Source: an uncultured Paraprevotella sp. (GTDB lineage Bacteria; Bacteroidota; Bacteroidia; Bacteroidales; Bacteroidaceae). Taken from it: DNA of 64,000 nucleotides. The DNA is taken from NCBI GenBank assembly GCA_944320775.1, contig CALUIV010000002.1:62001-126000 (forward strand), read 5' to 3'. The notes under the pieces were generated by a model. The model ran no database searches and was not told where the DNA came from. It saw only the letters and a list, made by a program, of their open reading frames with translations. Below, piece after piece: positions 60,619 through 64,000 of the stretch (positions are counted from its first letter, which is position 1; every line of letters begins with the position of its first letter). The position numbers were made by a program, and so were the translations under genes.

Positions 60619-61662
60619 ATGGTATTGCTGGCTGCGCTATATTTGATTGCATTGGCGATGTCCTTCTTTTCTTTTTTTGAAGATCGGAAGGATGTATATA
60701 CGCGTTGTATATTTCTGGCAGTTGTCTTGTTACTTTGGTGCGTTGTGGCTTTTCGCCCAATTGGTTCAGATGCCGATTCCTTGACCTATATGTTTTTTTA
60801 TCATGATTTAGGAAAGGAATTTATTGAAATATCTTTTGTCTGGATTGTTGCTTTGGTACATTGGCTTTTTGATGATGTCCGGTGGCTGTTTATTATTTAT
60901 GCTGTTTTATCTGTTTTCTTACACGCAGAAGGAATACGCAGATTGTCTCCAGCATTGCTTTTATCCGTTCTGCTGTGGTTGTCACATTACTTTATAATCC
61001 AAGATTTTACGCAAATACGAGTAGCTGTTTCAACAGGCCTTTTTTTGATTGGATTAAGTTTTTTGGCAGAACGTAGACGGTTGGTCTTTTTCTTTTTTAT
61101 AGCAGGAGCTATTTTTGCTCATTATTCGGCATTGGCATATTTACCGGTGTTGTTTTTTTCCAATCGGAAACTGGGATTGAAAGGACGGATTTTCTTGGCT
61201 GGAAGTATTTTGTTTATGTATGTTTTGTATTTTGCAGGCGTAGATCTGATTTTTTCTCTGCCTATTCCTTATTTGGAAGTAAAAATTGATGATTATGAAC
61301 GATTACGAGATTCAGGTATGCTGGGGGATACTATTAATGTATTTAATGTAGTTTTCCTATTACGTATTTTTGTTTTTTTCTATATATTGGTTAAATATGA
61401 ATATATTGTAAAATATCATACTCAAATAACTTTATTATTAAAAGTTTATTGCTGTTCTTTGTGTAGTTTTTTGGCTCTTTCTTCTTTGCCCATTATGGCA
61501 GGACGAGTCAGTGAACTTTTTGGTATTGTTGAGATCGTACTCTTTCCTATGATATTATGTACGATTCGACCATTGGCTGTTGGGCGAGGCATACTGGTCG
61601 TTTTTGCACTTGGATTGTTATCGCTCAATTTATGGTATAATGATTTGATAAACTTCATTTAA
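60619..61662 (+). CDS. EpsG-like polysaccharide polymerase
   Basis: The 347-residue integral membrane protein has about ten hydrophobic segments. RPIGSDADSLTYMFFYHDLG near residue 50 and FTQIRVAVSTGLFLIGLSFL near 133 are the conserved EpsG-type loops (RxxxxDxxxY and Q.R...A). Such proteins join repeat units (Wzy role). It is located between wzz and glycosyltransferase genes, separated by 9 bp and 2 bp. Confidence 0.8.
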   Translation: MVLLAALYLIALAMSFFSFFEDRKDVYTRCIFLAVVLLLWCVVAFRPIGSDADSLTYMFFYHDLGKEFIEISFVWIVALVHWLFDDVRWLFIIYAVLSVFLHAEGIRRLSPALLLSVLLWLSHYFIIQDFTQIRVAVSTGLFLIGLSFLAERRRLVFFFFIAGAIFAHYSALAYLPVLFFSNRKLGLKGRIFLAGSILFMYVLYFAGVDLIFSLPIPYLEVKIDDYERLRDSGMLGDTINVFNVVFLLRIFVFFYILVKYEYIVKYHTQITLLLKVYCCSLCSFLALSSLPIMAGRVSELFGIVEIVLFPMILCTIRPLAVGRGILVVFALGLLSLNLWYNDLINFI

Positions 61663-61664
61663 AA

Positions 61665-62606
61665 ATGATACAAGAAGCCTTGACTATTGACATTTTACTG
61701 GCTACATATAATGGAGCTTCCTATATTGTTCAACAGATCCATTCGTTGCAAACTCAAACTTATACTCATTGGAGATTGTTGGTGCACGATGATGGGTCAA
61801 CGGATAAAACGATGGCTTTAGTTGCACAAATGGCAGCTTCGGATTCCCGGATAATAATTATAGATGATCAGGTCCGATTACATAGTGCTTCAGAAAATTT
61901 TTTGTATCTGCTCCAATTTTCTGAGGCTGATTTTACTATTTGTTGTGATCAAGATGATATTTGGTTTGAAAGTAAATTGCAAATTCTGTATGATGCAATT
62001 CGATATAGGAAGCAGGATGTACCGCAAGCAGTTTATGGAAATGGGTATATGTTTTATTGTGATACGGGGATTGTTAGTGGGCGTTCGGTCTTAATGCCAC
62101 CAGAACGTTTACAGGATGTTTTGTTTCTGAATGGTGGCATTCAGGGATGTGCTATTTTATTTAATAAAAAAATGCGTCAACTCTGTTTGGATCGACCGGA
62201 TTATGTCTGTATGCATGATCATTTATTTACTTTGGTTGCACTGACTTTTGGTGAATTTACTTATGTTGACCGTTATTTGATGTTGTATCGTCGGCATGCC
62301 CATACGGTAACCGATGCTATGGCAGGAGATTTTCATCAAAAGACAGAGCTTTTTTTAAATAAAAAGAGCCCGGTTCTGGATGAAAAACATTATCGGGCTT
62401 TGAGAAGTTTTTATGAACACTATAAAGACAGAATGACGAAGGATAAACGGGTTGTTTTCCAAAGTTTTTTTTCTATAGAAACCTATAATAGGTTCAGACG
62501 ATTCTGGTGTGTTTTATGCAGTGACTTTCGTCTCTATAATAAGAAATATATTTTATTGGCAAAAATTTTATTGCGCGATTATTTCGAAAAACAGAACAAC
62601 AAGTAG
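61665..62606 (+). CDS. Family 2 glycosyltransferase
   Basis: The 313-residue protein has the GT-A start IDILLATYNGASYIVQQIHS, LLVHDDGSTDKTMALV (first DDGS motif) and FTICCDQDDIWFESKLQIL (the DQDD metal-binding motif near residue 98), typical of rhamnosyl- and related transferases (WbbL/RfbN-like). No membrane helix is seen. It adds a sugar to the growing repeat unit; the sugar is unknown. Confidence 0.88.
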   Translation: MIQEALTIDILLATYNGASYIVQQIHSLQTQTYTHWRLLVHDDGSTDKTMALVAQMAASDSRIIIIDDQVRLHSASENFLYLLQFSEADFTICCDQDDIWFESKLQILYDAIRYRKQDVPQAVYGNGYMFYCDTGIVSGRSVLMPPERLQDVLFLNGGIQGCAILFNKKMRQLCLDRPDYVCMHDHLFTLVALTFGEFTYVDRYLMLYRRHAHTVTDAMAGDFHQKTELFLNKKSPVLDEKHYRALRSFYEHYKDRMTKDKRVVFQSFFSIETYNRFRRFWCVLCSDFRLYNKKYILLAKILLRDYFEKQNNK

Positions 62607-62753
62607 ACTGAAAAATCATTGTTTTCTTGTTTCTTAATGTAAAGATTTGTATATATGGTGAAACTTTTGTGATCTTTAACAAGAGAATATCTTTTTTGAG
62701 ATATTTTGCAATAAAAATCTAGTAACTTTGAAACATCCTTATTAAAGATTGAC

Positions 62754-63821
62754 ATGAAGATAGCCTATATTATACCGAAACCTGCTTTCAAGGGGCCAAT
62801 AATGGTTGTGCATGATTTGGTTGTTCAGATGCAGGCGCACGGTCATCAATGTGTTGTCTATGCATTTGAGTTTGGTTCTGAAGTTTCATTTCCATGCCCA
62901 GTTGAGTATATTTCATTTTATAAATCAATAGACTTTGATGCATATGATATCGTACATACGCATTGTTTTCGTCCGGATCTTTATGGCTTTTTGCATAAGC
63001 CTAAAAAATGTCGGGCAAAATTGATTACAACAATGCATAATTACATTCTACGTGATCTTGCTTATGAATATAATTCTTTGATTGCATGTACGATGGGACG
63101 ATTTTGGATTGGTTGTTTGTCCCGGTTCGATCGGGTTGTTACTTTGAGTCATGACGCTCAAACCTATTATCATGCATATCTGCCTGATTCAAACCTTTGT
63201 TATGTATATAATACACGTGATTTACGTGATTTGAATTTATCGGGTGAAGACGTTTCTGCAGAGGAACGAGATCTAATTCTGGATTTTAAGGGGAGTGATA
63301 AACTGATTGGAGTGAATGCGGTGTTGACTGATAGAAAAGGGATTGATCAATTAATTTCCGTGTTGCCTCGAATGGCTGGATATAAATTACTTATTGTTGG
63401 CGATGGTAAAAGCAGGTCTTCATTAGAAAAACTATCAATCGACTTGCAGGTACAAGAACGTGTTATGTTTTGGGGATATCGGAAGAATGCTTACCGTTTC
63501 TTACCGTATTATGATTTTTTCGCTATGACTAGTCGTAGTGAAGGTTTTGGGCTTACTATTTTGGAGGCTGCTCTTTATCGGAAAAAACTGATTTGTTCTG
63601 ATATTCCTATATTTAGGGAATTATTACCTGGAAATGAAGCCTGTTTCTTCTCATTGGAAAATTTGGATGCATTGTTAAATGCGTTCAAACAAGCGGAAAA
63701 AGATAGTTTGATGGGCGATCGGCTTTTTGAACGTTATCAGCATGCTTTTTCTCCAATTTGTTTTTATAATAACTATTTAGCTGTATATCAAATGATAATA
63801 AAAGAAGATGGAAGAAGTTAA
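62754..63821 (+). CDS. Family 4 glycosyltransferase (GT-B fold)
   Basis: The 355-residue protein has MKIAYIIPKPAFKGPIMVVH at the N-terminus, VVTLSHDAQTYY, and a C-terminal Glycos_transf_1 domain with LIGVNAVLTDRKGIDQLISV, LLIVGDGKSRSSLEKLS, VMFWGYRKNAYRFLPYYDFF and TSRSEGFGLTILEAALYRKK (the E-x7-E nucleotide-sugar motif). A 147-bp gap precedes it. The next glycosyltransferase gene overlaps its end by 14 bp. Confidence 0.88.
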   Translation: MKIAYIIPKPAFKGPIMVVHDLVVQMQAHGHQCVVYAFEFGSEVSFPCPVEYISFYKSIDFDAYDIVHTHCFRPDLYGFLHKPKKCRAKLITTMHNYILRDLAYEYNSLIACTMGRFWIGCLSRFDRVVTLSHDAQTYYHAYLPDSNLCYVYNTRDLRDLNLSGEDVSAEERDLILDFKGSDKLIGVNAVLTDRKGIDQLISVLPRMAGYKLLIVGDGKSRSSLEKLSIDLQVQERVMFWGYRKNAYRFLPYYDFFAMTSRSEGFGLTILEAALYRKKLICSDIPIFRELLPGNEACFFSLENLDALLNAFKQAEKDSLMGDRLFERYQHAFSPICFYNNYLAVYQMIIKEDGRS

Positions 63822-64000
63822 GTTTTCTGTTTTAATGTCTGTTTATGCAGGTGAACGTGCAGATTATCTGGATCAGTCTTTGCAAAGTATATTGCAACAG
63901 GAGACCCAGCCTGCAGAAATTGTTTTGGTAGAAGACGGACCGCTCCATGCTGATTTGGAATGCGTTATTGAACAATATAAAAAACTATGGGGAAATGTGT
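63808..64000 (+). CDS. Family 2 glycosyltransferase, N-terminal part (runs off the window)
   Basis: The frame from ATG 63808 encodes MEEVKFSVLMSVYAGERADY, LDQSLQSILQQETQPAEIVL and VEDGP, the GT-A start with the DG motif. It overlaps the preceding gene by 14 bp and continues the polysaccharide operon beyond the window. Confidence 0.8.
   Translation, partial: MEEVKFSVLMSVYAGERADYLDQSLQSILQQETQPAEIVLVEDGPLHADLECVIEQYKKLWGNV

Overview
The window looks like chromosome of a Bacteroidales bacterium, most probably Bacteroidaceae (Bacteroides/Phocaeicola). The reasons are promoters of the TTTG-N19-21-TANNTTTG type, absence of Shine-Dalgarno sequences, a tmRNA whose tag reads GENNYALAA, Bacteroidales-restricted families (DUF3256, DUF4831, DUF3791/DUF3990), SusC-like/TonB receptors, many TlpA-like thioredoxins, and ordinary Bacteroides-type housekeeping genes (class II aldolase, type B L31, stand-alone AICAR transformylase).

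Layout. 1-4.9 kb: the end of a probable F1 ATP synthase gamma gene, then small single genes (DUF2721, macro-like protein, DnaQ-like exonuclease, exported hydroxyisourate hydrolase, histidine phosphatase) and an SPFH / ribbon-helix-helix / membrane-protein operon. 5-16.8 kb: an exported GH63-like glycosidase, an FtsX-type ABC permease with a truncated paralogue behind it, and four consecutive exported TlpA-family thioredoxin proteins, the first broken by two in-frame TAG codons. 17-21.6 kb (minus strand): a polypeptide fusing an ECF sigma factor to an inner-membrane helix, a periplasmic linker and a predicted outer-membrane barrel, followed by a radical SAM/SPASM enzyme, a Gfo/Idh/MocA oxidoreductase and a secreted protein. 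22-27.4 kb: decayed sequence, a Fic gene flanked by a palindromic repeat and by the relic of a second fic gene, and an outer-membrane beta-barrel receptor with a decayed downstream gene.

28-31.6 kb: etfB-etfA-acyl-CoA dehydrogenase. 31.7-36.3 kb: an accessory patch holding a three-gene DUF3791/DUF3990 (ADP-ribosyltransferase-like) operon, a pair of 175-bp inverted repeats bounding a 2991-bp segment (endonuclease fragment, surface lipoprotein, integrase relic), and a duplicated 43-bp promoter module at its two edges. 36.3-50.1 kb: core genes (truA, EamA transporter, DUF3256, M28-like peptidase, L31, fructose-bisphosphate aldolase, coiled-coil OM protein, DUF4831, nnr, hpt, adk, obgE, pgeF, AICAR transformylase). 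50.2-56.2 kb: a TonB receptor plus surface lipoprotein pair and a small envelope-protein cluster. 56.3-56.7 kb: tmRNA. 57-64 kb: the start of an exopolysaccharide/capsule operon (SLBB export protein, Wzz, EpsG-like polymerase, three glycosyltransferases) running off the end.

The strongest leads are the sigma-factor/outer-membrane-barrel fusion and its operon, a pair of promoters with an 8-9 nt G-tract at identical spacing (9.3 kb and 27.4 kb), the 175-bp inverted repeats, and the palindrome-flanked Fic cassette. All functional calls rest on reading the sequence and on remembered family features; no database search was run.
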